64,000 nt of DNA, from NCBI GenBank assembly GCA_039105265.1, contig JAPFFF010000009.1:124001-188000 (forward strand), in the 5' to 3' direction. Both the position numbers and the translations under genes were made by a program. Origin of the DNA: Tritrichomonas musculus. Lineage: Eukaryota > Parabasalia > Tritrichomonadida > Tritrichomonadidae. Below, piece after piece: positions 47,682 to 57,354 of this stretch. Position 1 is the first letter of the stretch. Each line of letters opens with the position of its first letter. A model generated the notes under the pieces. The model had not been told where the DNA came from. It did not search any database and saw only the letters and a list, made by a program, of their open reading frames with translations.

Positions 47682-48408
47682 TAAGGATGTCATATATATC
47701 AGCCTCTTGGCTTGGTTTTATTTTTAAGGTAATGAAGAGAGGAGATTTTAATATTACTGGTTGAAACATGAAATCGACTAATCTCATTTCCAAATATTTT
47801 AATGAATCCGTATTAACTTTTATTTTTATTGGCTTAGTCATGTCATAGTTAACTATCATTGCCTCTTGATCCATTATCATTGTGTCAATGTTTGCAAGGA
47901 TGCTTGGGGTATATTCTTGGTCTCCAATTGATGAATGAGTTGCTACCCCCTGTAATGAAACTAAATACAACTTATTGGCAAAATCAAGTATAGGTAGATC
48001 AGGTACCTCGCACTCAACTCCATTTGGAAATATATGCCCTGGTTTAGTATTGAACAAACCAGTAATCAATTTCGCTCTATGACTACCTTCCTTGAAAGTT
48101 ACATTTTGGACTGGTTTTAGTGAAATGGTTCTATTATTGATATTCTTGAACTCGATTACAGTCTGATTTGCATTTAGGCATTTGACTAAGTAGTTAAAGG
48201 AGTAAGCATACATTTCATCAAATTCTATTTTTACTTCTCCGAGTGATGACTCAAATATTAAATAATCATCATCCGTTGTCATTAATATGTTTGCCTTGGT
48301 GTTAATAGATGAAACATAATACTTCACGTATGGGCATTTCCATGGTATATCAATATTAAGTCTTACAGTATTGTAATTACCTGGTTGGCTCTGAACCGAA
48401 TACAACAT
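47674..48408 (-). CDS. Second penton-like protein, 244 residues (M3)
   Basis: The C-terminal half has LysLeuTyrLeuValSerLeuGlnGly, HisSerSerIleGlyAspGlnGluTyr, LysTyrLeuGluMetArgLeuValAspPhe and a closing PheIleThrLeuLysIleLys. The pattern, an acidic strand, a turn with Pro and a last strand, parallels the C-terminus of 33421-34784, suggesting a related jelly roll. A fragment of the same family sits in the mini-element. It could be a second vertex protein or a spike base, as the spike gene starts 19 bp away on the other strand. Confidence 0.58.
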   Translation of the reverse strand: MLYSVQSQPGNYNTVRLNIDIPWKCPYVKYYVSSINTKANILMTTDDDYLIFESSLGEVKIEFDEMYAYSFNYLVKCLNANQTVIEFKNINNRTISLKPVQNVTFKEGSHRAKLITGLFNTKPGHIFPNGVECEVPDLPILDFANKLYLVSLQGVATHSSIGDQEYTPSILANIDTMIMDQEAMIVNYDMTKPIKIKVNTDSLKYLEMRLVDFMFQPVILKSPLFITLKIKPSQEADIYDILTK

Positions 48409-48427
48409 AATTTATTTTCAAAGAAAA
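48409..48427. promoter_or_regulatory. 19-bp divergent promoter, second penton-like / spike gene (M3)
   Basis: AATTTATTTTCAAAGAAAA is the entire gap between the two start codons. It carries a TTCAAAG step similar to the TCAAA seen before many starts here. A family II case of the compact divergent arrangement of M1 and M2. Confidence 0.5.
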
Positions 48428-51400
48428 ATGTCTTTGACACTATATTCAGCAAAGAGCAAGGTGGCAACAAAACTTAAAGCAAATGGTTTCGAAATAGGTG
48501 TAGGAGAAGATGAAAAAATAAATATCATTCAAGAAGATAAGCCTAATGTATATCCAAAGTTCAATTGTCTGTATAATAAGAGTGAAGTAGACGCCCGAGT
48601 AGTTAACGGTTACATTGAAAATGGAGGCAGTCTTGAAGGATTCGGTGACATTCCAATAACTGAAAAATCTACACAAATACTTGAATATCGAGCCCCAATG
48701 AAGAAAAGTATATTAGAGGAATCCAACAGAGAGCTGATCAAAGAAGAATTTTGTGTTAATACATTTAATGACATTATCGAAGGGGAATCAAAAACTTGTG
48801 AGGCCATTCATGAAATGTATAATGAATTGATGTGTGCAGCAGATGGTTATGAGCAAGTAGTATTAGATGAAGATAAAGGGCAATGTGATGTTATAAAGTA
48901 TGTTCAAACTCCAACAGATGAATTCCAACACCTTCCGTTTCATAATCTAGCTAGTATATTGAAGAATATCATTAAGAATGAAAAGAATAATCAAAATACC
49001 ACAAGAATATTATATGATACATTTAACAAAACAAACTGGATAAAGTTTATAAATGGGACAAAACAATATCATTATAATCTTCAGGACAATACGCTCAAGA
49101 CAATAGGATACAGATATAAAAATAGTAATGTTGAAGTTAAAGCAGACCAGTTAGTGGAGGTAAGCAACCCGGGTGAGTTTATTGATATATACATGCAAAA
49201 CCAAAAAGATAATTATGCAAATATTAAACTATTTATGGGTGCTTTCCTAGCACAATACTTGGTTGAAGTAATGATAAAGAAAGGAGTCAACTATATTAAA
49301 ACCAGAAAAGATGCTGATAGTTTACGAATAACTATTGTTGAAGATGACGGTACATATGAAACTATCACACTTGGAGAATACTTAAATAATGTGTACTCAA
49401 GCTTAAACAATTTAACGCAAGCTCATAATGATTTACATGATTATGTCCTCAAAATTAAATCCTGTAAATGTAATCAAGGCGCTGGAGGAGAAGATATAAA
49501 TCGCATACTACAGATGAGAGATCACTTAGAAAATCATATCCGAGATTTACAAAACAATCAAAATCGTCTCTTCATAGACAGAGCAGTTGAGTCTACTCAA
49601 GATGTATTTACTCAAACGATTTTATATCGAGATGCAATACCAGAAATAGCAAAACAGGTCCTTGAACAAGATAAAGAGAAACAAAAAGTTGATGTACAAG
49701 ATAGAAGTTCGGACCGTGGAAAACATCATGATGATAATTACGTATGGAATGTGTTATGGAAAGAATGGGAAGAAATAATAGATGAGTTTGATAGACCTGA
49801 AGGATGGAGAGAAAACAGACAAGCTAGTGTTCCAATAAATTATATTTGGGATTTAGTGCATGGAGAATGGGTGATGATTGATAATGTTCATGATAATATT
49901 TCACCAACATGGAGATATGAAATGGATAGTGAATACATTGCGTATAATCTTCTGAAGATATATGAGAATGATGAAAATGGTTATTTACGATGGAGCGACA
50001 GATATCAAGAGTGGCAATGGTATTCATATTATGATCACTATACAGAGAATGAATCGATTTATATACCAAATAGGATTAGAAATAATCAAGAAGCCTTTGG
50101 TCCATTGTTTGCATGGAATATCATGGATACACAATGGCAAGAACATGGCCAAGATTTTCTAGATAATTGGAGAACAGATTCCATTTTAAACCCACCAGAC
50201 AATTTCATATGGGATGTTGAACATGAAGAATGGGTGATAATGACGCAACATTTTGATGGAGTTGATGGATGGCGTACAATACATAGCCGTGAAATGATAG
50301 ATATCGTTGAAATAAGAAATTCATTATTACATCTCTTTGGAAAAATAGAGTGGAATGAAGAAAGAAAACAATGGATATGGAAGCCAATTCTAGAGAATGA
50401 AAATAATCCAGCTTCACCATTAGCACTGTTTTCAAACGATAAATCTACTGGAACATCAATTGCTTTACCAGATTTTGTCAATAATGCACTTTCATTTGAA
50501 AAAGTATTGGAATGTTATGGTGTTGATATCTGTGATGATATTCCAACATTAGATGAAACTAAACCAGTACTTGGTAAATATATTATTAAAGGAGATCTAG
50601 AAGTCAATGGTAAAATTCTTTGTGATTCTGTACCAAGTGGAGGTATTGTTACTACTGATTTCTCTCATGAACCTGGATATCCTGTTTATACTCTCACCAA
50701 TGATAAACTCAGTATAGATACATTCCAATTATTTGACCGTGACTTCAAGATGTTAGTGATAGGTAATACTGATGATATACAGAAAAAAATCTCCAATACA
50801 ACAGAACGAACTAATATATTTAAAGTAATATTACGAAAGACAATAATAAAGAATGCCGAAGGAGATATTATAAATGAGTTCTATATTTATGTTCATGATG
50901 GAAAAATATACAATCCAATTCTCATGCATAATACAGAACATGATGAAACTCGTTTGAGTTATTTTCATGAGGCCACAAATAAAATATTTATTGCTTATGA
51001 GGAAAGGGTTAATTTGGACCCATATAATTTATATATCAAAGGAGAGCTAAGTATAATGTATTTATTACCTCAAGATTCATTGGTTGCTGTTGAGCCTACA
51101 ATAAAATGTGATATAATCGATGCTAAAAATGTGATGAAATTACATGAATCCGATATTATTTATTTATACAGGCCTAGTAATATATCTGATGAAACATTGG
51201 ATGGTCATGATTACTACAAAATGGTATATAAAATACCTAACACATACACTATACCTGATGGATTAAACTTTACTTTTAAGGATTACTCCTTTTCTAACGA
51301 TTGGTCATTAATCTGGAATGCAACGAATGGTCAATGGGAAGGGTACAATTGTAGTGGCCATGTAAAAGAGAAAGTCATTAATAAATTAAACAAACGCTGT

Positions 51401-53068
51401 CCTAAGAATAAATTAAACTCAGTTGGATGTTATGTTATGATAAAGAAAGATGACCATAACACAGATATAATACCAGCTAATGAACATGGATTAATGTATA
51501 GTTTGGCGAATCTTGACCGCACTGAAACATATATTTCATATAAAGATGGCAGTCTAAAAAATGGTAAAGATGTTGAGGTTAGTTTTGAGATACATAGTTG
51601 TGAAAATGAGTTTAAATATGATGGCTATGACACTTTAAAAGTCTATCTTAAATGGAACAAATATCTAGATAATGCTATTTATTTACATTCAATATCAAGG
51701 TTTTATTGGGACTTGTATATTCCTAATTCTAATATTGCAACTAGACTGACATTTAAATTAGACCCAGACTATAAAATAAGACATTATATAGCATATGATT
51801 ACACTTATATCGATATTATTGGTGAAAAAGATACCATTGAGAAGCTAAATATAAATTGGAGGAAAGACAAAATAAATACAGAAACTAGGGATATTGAACT
51901 ATACCTGAGGAAAGCCATGACAGAATCCATAGAAGAGATAAAATGGAATGGAAATACCAATCCATTTGACTATATAATCCAATCTCAGTTTTATGAAATT
52001 ACGCCAAGACCTGATGCTGCAACAACACTTTATACTGATTACAATATTACATCATCAAAAATAATTACTGCAGACAATATTACAACGATGAGAAGTGATG
52101 TAAATGTCTTGACAAATAATTTTGATGTCTTGTCATATGATTTTAATATCTTGAGAATAGATGTTAATAAGCTCCAAATAGAAATGCTTGCACAACAGAT
52201 GATAACAAAGCACTTATCATCCCAAGTTCATGCACTTATAGTAGGACAGGAAATTAGCTTATTGTTCAGTCTAGTTGGTTTTATTGTTGGTGTTGGAGGA
52301 GTAATTGTTGATAATATGGGAATTAATTTTGGTACACGAGCGATTTATAATGGTAATGATGTTTCTCATTATGCTTCTTTAGATGATTTTACAGTTGATT
52401 ATGGGAGTGTTGCAGAGGATGCAATAAGATTGGAGAGTGGAGGAAGTATTCAGAGGGTTGTTCCATCAATCAGTAATGCTAACCTTAGATTAAATGAATA
52501 TTGGTTACAATGGAGAGATTTATTATTTGATTTAGATATGGCAGATGGTAATATTGCTATGAGTGATTATATATTTCAACAAATTGTTGATTTAGAAGAA
52601 ATTATTCACGCAGAATTCCCTTTGGCTGAAATGCCTGATTGGCTAAAAGTACTAATGCGAGCCAAAGATTTACCAACAAGTAGAGTAGCAAGAAGTACCA
52701 CAACTGAACCAGATTTAATAACAAATGTCATTGAGTGGTGTGAAAAAGATTATCAAAGACTAGATGACCCAACAAAATTTAAAGACAACTGGATTAATCC
52801 AGACAAAGCTGTATTATCATTATCAGCTACTATTGATATTTGCAATAGGATGAGAGACTCGATGAAACTACCGATTGGCATATTAGCTCATGAAATAAAA
52901 TCAATTAAAGAGAAGTTAAGTAATAAGAATCCACTCGAGGATATAGATATGACTGCTTATGTGACTAAAGCAGAGGTTAAGGAGATGCTACAACAGAAGG
53001 ATGCCATAATTGAATCATTAGCAAATAGAATTGCTGCATTGGAAAAGAAGTGTGCAAATATAGAGTAG
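48428..53068 (+). CDS. Giant spike/fibre protein 1, 1546 residues (M3)
   Basis: Largest protein in the window. The N-terminal ~430 residues include coiled-coil segments. A Trp-rich region at about 435-625 has several copies of a Tyr/Phe-x-Trp-Asp/Asn-x5-Glu/Gln-Trp unit (TyrValTrpAsnValLeuTrpLysGluTrp; TyrIleTrpAspLeuValHisGlyGluTrp; PheIleTrpAspValGluHisGluGluTrp). Then comes a long region shared with spike 2 and the core AlaThrThrLeuTyrThrAspTyrAsnIle near 1198. Heptads, a hydrophobic Gly-rich stretch near 1275-1300 and a C-terminal coiled coil near 1500-1540 complete it. It is a probable receptor-binding fibre. Confidence 0.65.
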   Translation: MSLTLYSAKSKVATKLKANGFEIGVGEDEKINIIQEDKPNVYPKFNCLYNKSEVDARVVNGYIENGGSLEGFGDIPITEKSTQILEYRAPMKKSILEESNRELIKEEFCVNTFNDIIEGESKTCEAIHEMYNELMCAADGYEQVVLDEDKGQCDVIKYVQTPTDEFQHLPFHNLASILKNIIKNEKNNQNTTRILYDTFNKTNWIKFINGTKQYHYNLQDNTLKTIGYRYKNSNVEVKADQLVEVSNPGEFIDIYMQNQKDNYANIKLFMGAFLAQYLVEVMIKKGVNYIKTRKDADSLRITIVEDDGTYETITLGEYLNNVYSSLNNLTQAHNDLHDYVLKIKSCKCNQGAGGEDINRILQMRDHLENHIRDLQNNQNRLFIDRAVESTQDVFTQTILYRDAIPEIAKQVLEQDKEKQKVDVQDRSSDRGKHHDDNYVWNVLWKEWEEIIDEFDRPEGWRENRQASVPINYIWDLVHGEWVMIDNVHDNISPTWRYEMDSEYIAYNLLKIYENDENGYLRWSDRYQEWQWYSYYDHYTENESIYIPNRIRNNQEAFGPLFAWNIMDTQWQEHGQDFLDNWRTDSILNPPDNFIWDVEHEEWVIMTQHFDGVDGWRTIHSREMIDIVEIRNSLLHLFGKIEWNEERKQWIWKPILENENNPASPLALFSNDKSTGTSIALPDFVNNALSFEKVLECYGVDICDDIPTLDETKPVLGKYIIKGDLEVNGKILCDSVPSGGIVTTDFSHEPGYPVYTLTNDKLSIDTFQLFDRDFKMLVIGNTDDIQKKISNTTERTNIFKVILRKTIIKNAEGDIINEFYIYVHDGKIYNPILMHNTEHDETRLSYFHEATNKIFIAYEERVNLDPYNLYIKGELSIMYLLPQDSLVAVEPTIKCDIIDAKNVMKLHESDIIYLYRPSNISDETLDGHDYYKMVYKIPNTYTIPDGLNFTFKDYSFSNDWSLIWNATNGQWEGYNCSGHVKEKVINKLNKRCPKNKLNSVGCYVMIKKDDHNTDIIPANEHGLMYSLANLDRTETYISYKDGSLKNGKDVEVSFEIHSCENEFKYDGYDTLKVYLKWNKYLDNAIYLHSISRFYWDLYIPNSNIATRLTFKLDPDYKIRHYIAYDYTYIDIIGEKDTIEKLNINWRKDKINTETRDIELYLRKAMTESIEEIKWNGNTNPFDYIIQSQFYEITPRPDAATTLYTDYNITSSKIITADNITTMRSDVNVLTNNFDVLSYDFNILRIDVNKLQIEMLAQQMITKHLSSQVHALIVGQEISLLFSLVGFIVGVGGVIVDNMGINFGTRAIYNGNDVSHYASLDDFTVDYGSVAEDAIRLESGGSIQRVVPSISNANLRLNEYWLQWRDLLFDLDMADGNIAMSDYIFQQIVDLEEIIHAEFPLAEMPDWLKVLMRAKDLPTSRVARSTTTEPDLITNVIEWCEKDYQRLDDPTKFKDNWINPDKAVLSLSATIDICNRMRDSMKLPIGILAHEIKSIKEKLSNKNPLEDIDMTAYVTKAEVKEMLQQKDAIIESLANRIAALEKKCANIE

Positions 53069-53097
53069 ATTGGAGAATTATTTTTTTAGAGATTTAA

Positions 53098-56000
53098 ATG
53101 ACTTCAGAGCAAGTGAAAGATACTACCACAAAATTCATTGGAGATATACAATTTAAGGTAGGAGATGCTACTAGGAAAGCAAGTGAATTATTAACGCTGA
53201 GTGATTTGGATGGATATGTACAGACAGGGCATTTATTTAATGAAGTAGAGGGTATACCAGAATTTAATATCAAAAATAATAATATACAATATGAGTCATC
53301 TACACAATATCATATTCTAAAGTTTGTTAACATACCAGAGGATTTCATGAATAAAGTGAAGGAAATAACTGCACAAACCAATATCTTTAAAGTGGTTTTG
53401 AGAAAAAATATCATATATGACACGAATGGAAATTTAGTTAAGGAATTCTTTATTTATGCCAAAGATGGACAAGTATACTCTCCTATGATAACAAAGAGTG
53501 CAAATGGATGTTCTATAAATAATAGCACAAATATGGGATACATCAATATAGCCTTTGATAGTGGTCTTGATTTTAATCCATATACTCTATGGATGAATGG
53601 TGAGCTGAGTATCATGAATGAGTACATAACTGATTCACTGCAAACAGATAAAGCAATAAAGTGTTCCATCATAAAGGCTGATAATGCGTTAAAGTTACAT
53701 AAATCTGATGCGTTGTATCTCTACAAACCATCAATCATTTCAGAAGATGTTGAATATTATAAAATGGTTTTCAATGTTCCTTCTGATTATGCAATACCTC
53801 TCAATTTAACCTTTTGCTTCAAAGAATATTGTTTTGGTAATGAATGGGTCTTAACCTGGGATGGAACAAAATGGATGGGCAATAATATTCAAGCAAGAAT
53901 CGTTGGGAAAGTAGTTAATAAATTGAATCGAACAAAAATGTCAGAATCTTCTCGGCCATCAAATTCTGTTTTCATTATGATCAAGAAAACTGAAGCAAAT
54001 GAAAAATTAATCCCAAAAAGTGAGTCATCACCAGAAAGTTTAATTCATGGACTTTTTCAAAATACATCTAAAAAATTTGAATTAATTAAGAAAGATGGCA
54101 CGAAAATTGAACCAAAAAGTTTATATTGGTTTCTTGATGATTCAGAAATAGTTAAAGATGAAAGATATCCAGATTATTCAATTGGTAAACTAAATATAAT
54201 TTGTGATGATTATCCAAATAATAATTTCAAAATTGAGGAGATTGATGAAATCCATTTAAATATTGAAACACCTGGCTATTCACCATTTACTGTTGCTTAC
54301 ACATTTAAAGCAAATGGTGTTTATGTTAATTCGGTTAATAAAAAAGGATATTTTGGTATTATTCCTCTGAAAGATACAATTGAAAGCCTTGAATTACATT
54401 TAGAAGATAGTTTAATTGATTCCAATAACAGAAATATTGAATTATATCTCAGAAAAGATATTATTAATCCAATTGAAGAAGTAAATTGGGACTCATCTAC
54501 AAATGCATTTGACTATATTATTAAACAGCAATATTATGATGTTAGTCCAAATCCAAATGCTGCTACAACACTATACACAGATTACAACATTACTTCATCA
54601 AAAATAATTACCGCAGATAACATCACGACGATGAGAAGTGATTTAAATGTTTTGACAAATAATTTTGATGTCGTTTCATATGATGTTCAAGCTATTGCAA
54701 ATAAAGTCGATGTACTAAATTCAGAAATGGTTTCTATTAATTTAAAAACACAATCTTTAGAATATGATGAGGAAAATACACGAATGATTTCTTATGTTGC
54801 TTTAGCATTTGGTATTGCAGGAACTATAGGAAGTGCTATTTCATTAGGCTTTTCTATAGATGCAAATTGTATTTCATTCCCAACAAAAACTGTTTCAAAT
54901 GCGGTTGGTCAAACAGCCACTAAAGGGGGTGGTATTTTACAACGAATTGGAAACTTTTTTAGAGATTGGTGGTATAGGAGAGCAGGATACCGTAATCTTG
55001 GTGAAATGGAATTGTTTGATATACCTCCCGTTACAACACGATCAATTCAATCAACAACTGATTTAACTCCTCTATTTGAATGGTGTGATAAAGAATATGA
55101 ACCTTTACCTGATGAAACTTTTGATGATGAATTTGATGATCCTGAGAAAGCTGTATTATCAATTAGAGCAACAGAAGAAATGTGTAATCAATTTAGAGAT
55201 AGCTTAAAGAAGCCATTTAAATTATTAGCTTCAAAAGTAAATGAATTAAATAATGAATATATTTCACAAAATGATTTGGTTAGAGATGACATAATAGATG
55301 TTGTTGGTAAATATGTTAATGGCGAGGTCCATTTGGAAGCAGAAGATGTTATCACAGATGGAACAATCAAAGCACGATTTTTGGTGCAAAAAGTTAGTGA
55401 ATACAATGATGTTGATTATGAAGAGAATATAGTTACTATTAATATTACTGGTGGAACAATTAATTACCAAGGAACAACTGATTTTCCTAGCTGCACTATG
55501 AATGACAAAACATTTGTTATATCAAACCCAAATAATCATAGGGTTGGTGGAATACAGATTAAAGAAAATACAGCAAAAAGAAGAATGGAATTTACTACAA
55601 ATGATTTAGCATATACTTGTGATATAGATGCTTTACATAAGAAGATAGATACATTACATGAGCAGATAGAAAAGAATGATACAGCTCTAGCTACTACATT
55701 AAATGAATTCCCAACTGTTGAAGAAGTAAATGAAGCATTAGATGAATTAAAAAATATTATGGTTAATATGGATAACCTGTATACAAAAGAGGAAGCGGAT
55801 GCAAAATATCGAAGCAAAACTGATTTGATATATAAAGATGCAGTCGATGTGCCTTTTGAAAATGTCCAAGATAATTCAGGATCGTGGGAAGTCAAAATAA
55901 CATTGACTAGGGGAATTCGCCTTGTTGGAACAATATCAAATAACGATGGCTTTGTAAAAGAGTTTGATTATTTGTTTGATTATAATGGTGTTATTACTGC

Positions 56001-56742
56001 AGATGGAGATGTTAATGTCGATGTTGAAATTGATGGAACAACCTATTACTTAACTTATTATAAAAGTGATAGTAATGGTCTGTGCTTTTATATCGATAAC
56101 GGGGAAGACTCTTTTGATACCAAATTAATATTAGCGGAAAAAATATTGAAGCAAGATAAAATAGCATTGAAAAGTGAAATTCCTGAACCTGTTGATTTGA
56201 CCAATTATGCTTTGAAAAGTGAAAATGAAGAATTGAAGACAAGGATAGATAATACATCCAAATCTCAACAAGATTTAGCTATTCTCGTAGGCGAACATGT
56301 TTCTAGTATCGTATCGATAAATAGCAAAATTTCAAATTTAGAGAGAGAGAATGCAGCATTAAAGGCCGCTATAGCGAATTGTAAAATAGTGACTGAACAT
56401 CGATTAATAACAGATAATGATTACACTCAAGAAGAATTTGATACATATACTTTCATTCATTTTCAAAAAGAAATTGCAAATAGTGGATTTTTGAACCTTG
56501 CTGTTTATTTCGAGGATCTGCCTGATGGACGAATTGGATTACGAAATGAGAATGGAACTTGGACAGTTGTTACTTATGATGGTTCAAGTCATTATACGAT
56601 AGAAGTCATTTATTATACTGATAATTTGAATCATCCATTTCCTTATTATTTGAAGTTGAATCACATAAAAGGAATCAATTGTGTTGTTGAAGATACAACA
56701 TTACAAGTCATCGAAAATAAAATTGAATTTCCAGATTTGTAA
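53098..56742 (+). CDS. Giant spike/fibre protein 2, 1214 residues (M3)
   Basis: Tandem relative of the preceding gene, 29 bp downstream, without its Trp-rich part. Shared: ThrAsnIlePheLysValxLeuArgLys near 97, MetAsnGlyGluLeuSerIleMet near 165, and the core AlaAlaThrThrLeuTyrThrAspTyrAsnIle near 487, followed by MetArgSerAspLeuAsnVal heptads and a hydrophobic PheGlyIleAlaGlyThrIleGlySer near 568. The C-terminal third has fibre-like modules with AspGlyThrIleLysAlaArgPhe and coiled coils near 855 and 1085. It ends next to the right repeat. Confidence 0.65.
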   Translation: MTSEQVKDTTTKFIGDIQFKVGDATRKASELLTLSDLDGYVQTGHLFNEVEGIPEFNIKNNNIQYESSTQYHILKFVNIPEDFMNKVKEITAQTNIFKVVLRKNIIYDTNGNLVKEFFIYAKDGQVYSPMITKSANGCSINNSTNMGYINIAFDSGLDFNPYTLWMNGELSIMNEYITDSLQTDKAIKCSIIKADNALKLHKSDALYLYKPSIISEDVEYYKMVFNVPSDYAIPLNLTFCFKEYCFGNEWVLTWDGTKWMGNNIQARIVGKVVNKLNRTKMSESSRPSNSVFIMIKKTEANEKLIPKSESSPESLIHGLFQNTSKKFELIKKDGTKIEPKSLYWFLDDSEIVKDERYPDYSIGKLNIICDDYPNNNFKIEEIDEIHLNIETPGYSPFTVAYTFKANGVYVNSVNKKGYFGIIPLKDTIESLELHLEDSLIDSNNRNIELYLRKDIINPIEEVNWDSSTNAFDYIIKQQYYDVSPNPNAATTLYTDYNITSSKIITADNITTMRSDLNVLTNNFDVVSYDVQAIANKVDVLNSEMVSINLKTQSLEYDEENTRMISYVALAFGIAGTIGSAISLGFSIDANCISFPTKTVSNAVGQTATKGGGILQRIGNFFRDWWYRRAGYRNLGEMELFDIPPVTTRSIQSTTDLTPLFEWCDKEYEPLPDETFDDEFDDPEKAVLSIRATEEMCNQFRDSLKKPFKLLASKVNELNNEYISQNDLVRDDIIDVVGKYVNGEVHLEAEDVITDGTIKARFLVQKVSEYNDVDYEENIVTINITGGTINYQGTTDFPSCTMNDKTFVISNPNNHRVGGIQIKENTAKRRMEFTTNDLAYTCDIDALHKKIDTLHEQIEKNDTALATTLNEFPTVEEVNEALDELKNIMVNMDNLYTKEEADAKYRSKTDLIYKDAVDVPFENVQDNSGSWEVKITLTRGIRLVGTISNNDGFVKEFDYLFDYNGVITADGDVNVDVEIDGTTYYLTYYKSDSNGLCFYIDNGEDSFDTKLILAEKILKQDKIALKSEIPEPVDLTNYALKSENEELKTRIDNTSKSQQDLAILVGEHVSSIVSINSKISNLERENAALKAAIANCKIVTEHRLITDNDYTQEEFDTYTFIHFQKEIANSGFLNLAVYFEDLPDGRIGLRNENGTWTVVTYDGSSHYTIEVIYYTDNLNHPFPYYLKLNHIKGINCVVEDTTLQVIENKIEFPDL

Positions 56743-56759
56743 AAAAATTATCTATTTTT

Positions 56760-57011
56760 GGGTCGTGCCTATACAAGAAATATCGTTTTTTCGGGTGTAG
56801 AATTCAAAAAACACTATTAGAAAGCTCAAAAACTACTCCATACCTTGGAAATGACATTGGTGGAATAGTGAAAGTAGAGGGTGTGTACTTACGATAGGTT
56901 TTCAGAGAGTATTTGGCCGGGTAGCGAGGCCCAAGCGAAGGTGTACCTGAGCTTGGTGGCGAGCAGTGTAGGCTGGGGTGAAGAATGAATCCCAGCCTAT
57001 ACTATACTACT
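56760..57011 (-). repeat. M3 right terminal inverted repeat, 252 bp
   Basis: Reverse complement of 32170-32421 with about six differences. It ends CTATACTATACTACT, followed by the target duplication TATGA (57012-57016). Confidence 0.95.
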
Positions 57012-57016
57012 TATGA

Positions 57017-57217
57017 AAAAATTAAAAATGATGTGGGAAAAATTTTCAATTTAAATCTGTTCCGATTAAAATAACGATTAAACTTTGAATGAAGAAGATC
57101 ACCGTTTCTCAAATTTGAATAAAAAAATTTTTTTTCTATAGTTCTTTCAAATTTATAATTTGTTTTTTTTACTGTTAGTAAAAATAATATTTAAAAATTA
57201 TTGAAAATATTAATATA
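57017..57217. other. AT-rich spacer between M3 and M4
   Basis: About 200 bp with homopolymer runs and no gene. It is the only stretch outside all elements apart from a few bases near 32160, so it is either host DNA or the remnant of another element. Nothing in it can be assigned. Confidence 0.55.
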
Positions 57218-57354
57218 GTAGTATACGTTAGGCTGTGCGCCCTTAACGGTCGCCCAGACCTAACTGCGCCGATGATTTCACCAAGGCCATTTATAAATTT
57301 TTTTCTCTATTTTTATTTTTTATTTTTAAATTTTTTTCTTCATACCAAAAACAA
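57218..57354 (+). repeat. M4 left terminal region
   Basis: GC-rich first 70 bases with a hairpin GTTAGG (57228-57233) / CCTAAC (57260-57265) enclosing a second GCG/CGC stem. T-rich sequence then leads to the first gene. It probably forms part of the inverted repeat. Confidence 0.65.

Larger units (their letters stand above)
32170..57011. mobile_element. M3: family II Maverick/Polinton, 24.8 kb
   Basis: Bounded by 252-bp inverted repeats (about six differences) and the 5-bp duplication TATGA (32165-32169, 57012-57016). Content from left: penton-like protein, integrase, ATPase, glycine-rich protein, charged linker protein, major capsid, HNH, four small genes, a cassette with its own inverted repeats, a PD-(D/E)XK-like nuclease, polB, T5orf172 protein, second penton-like protein and two giant spikes. 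No protease is recognised. End divergence makes it older than M2 and the mini-element. It looks nearly whole, with about one break (polB) and one cassette insertion. Confidence 0.95.

Noticed and set aside
57017-57217. A host gene between M3 and M4
   Set aside because: Only short, AT-rich sequence with homopolymer runs and no convincing open frame.
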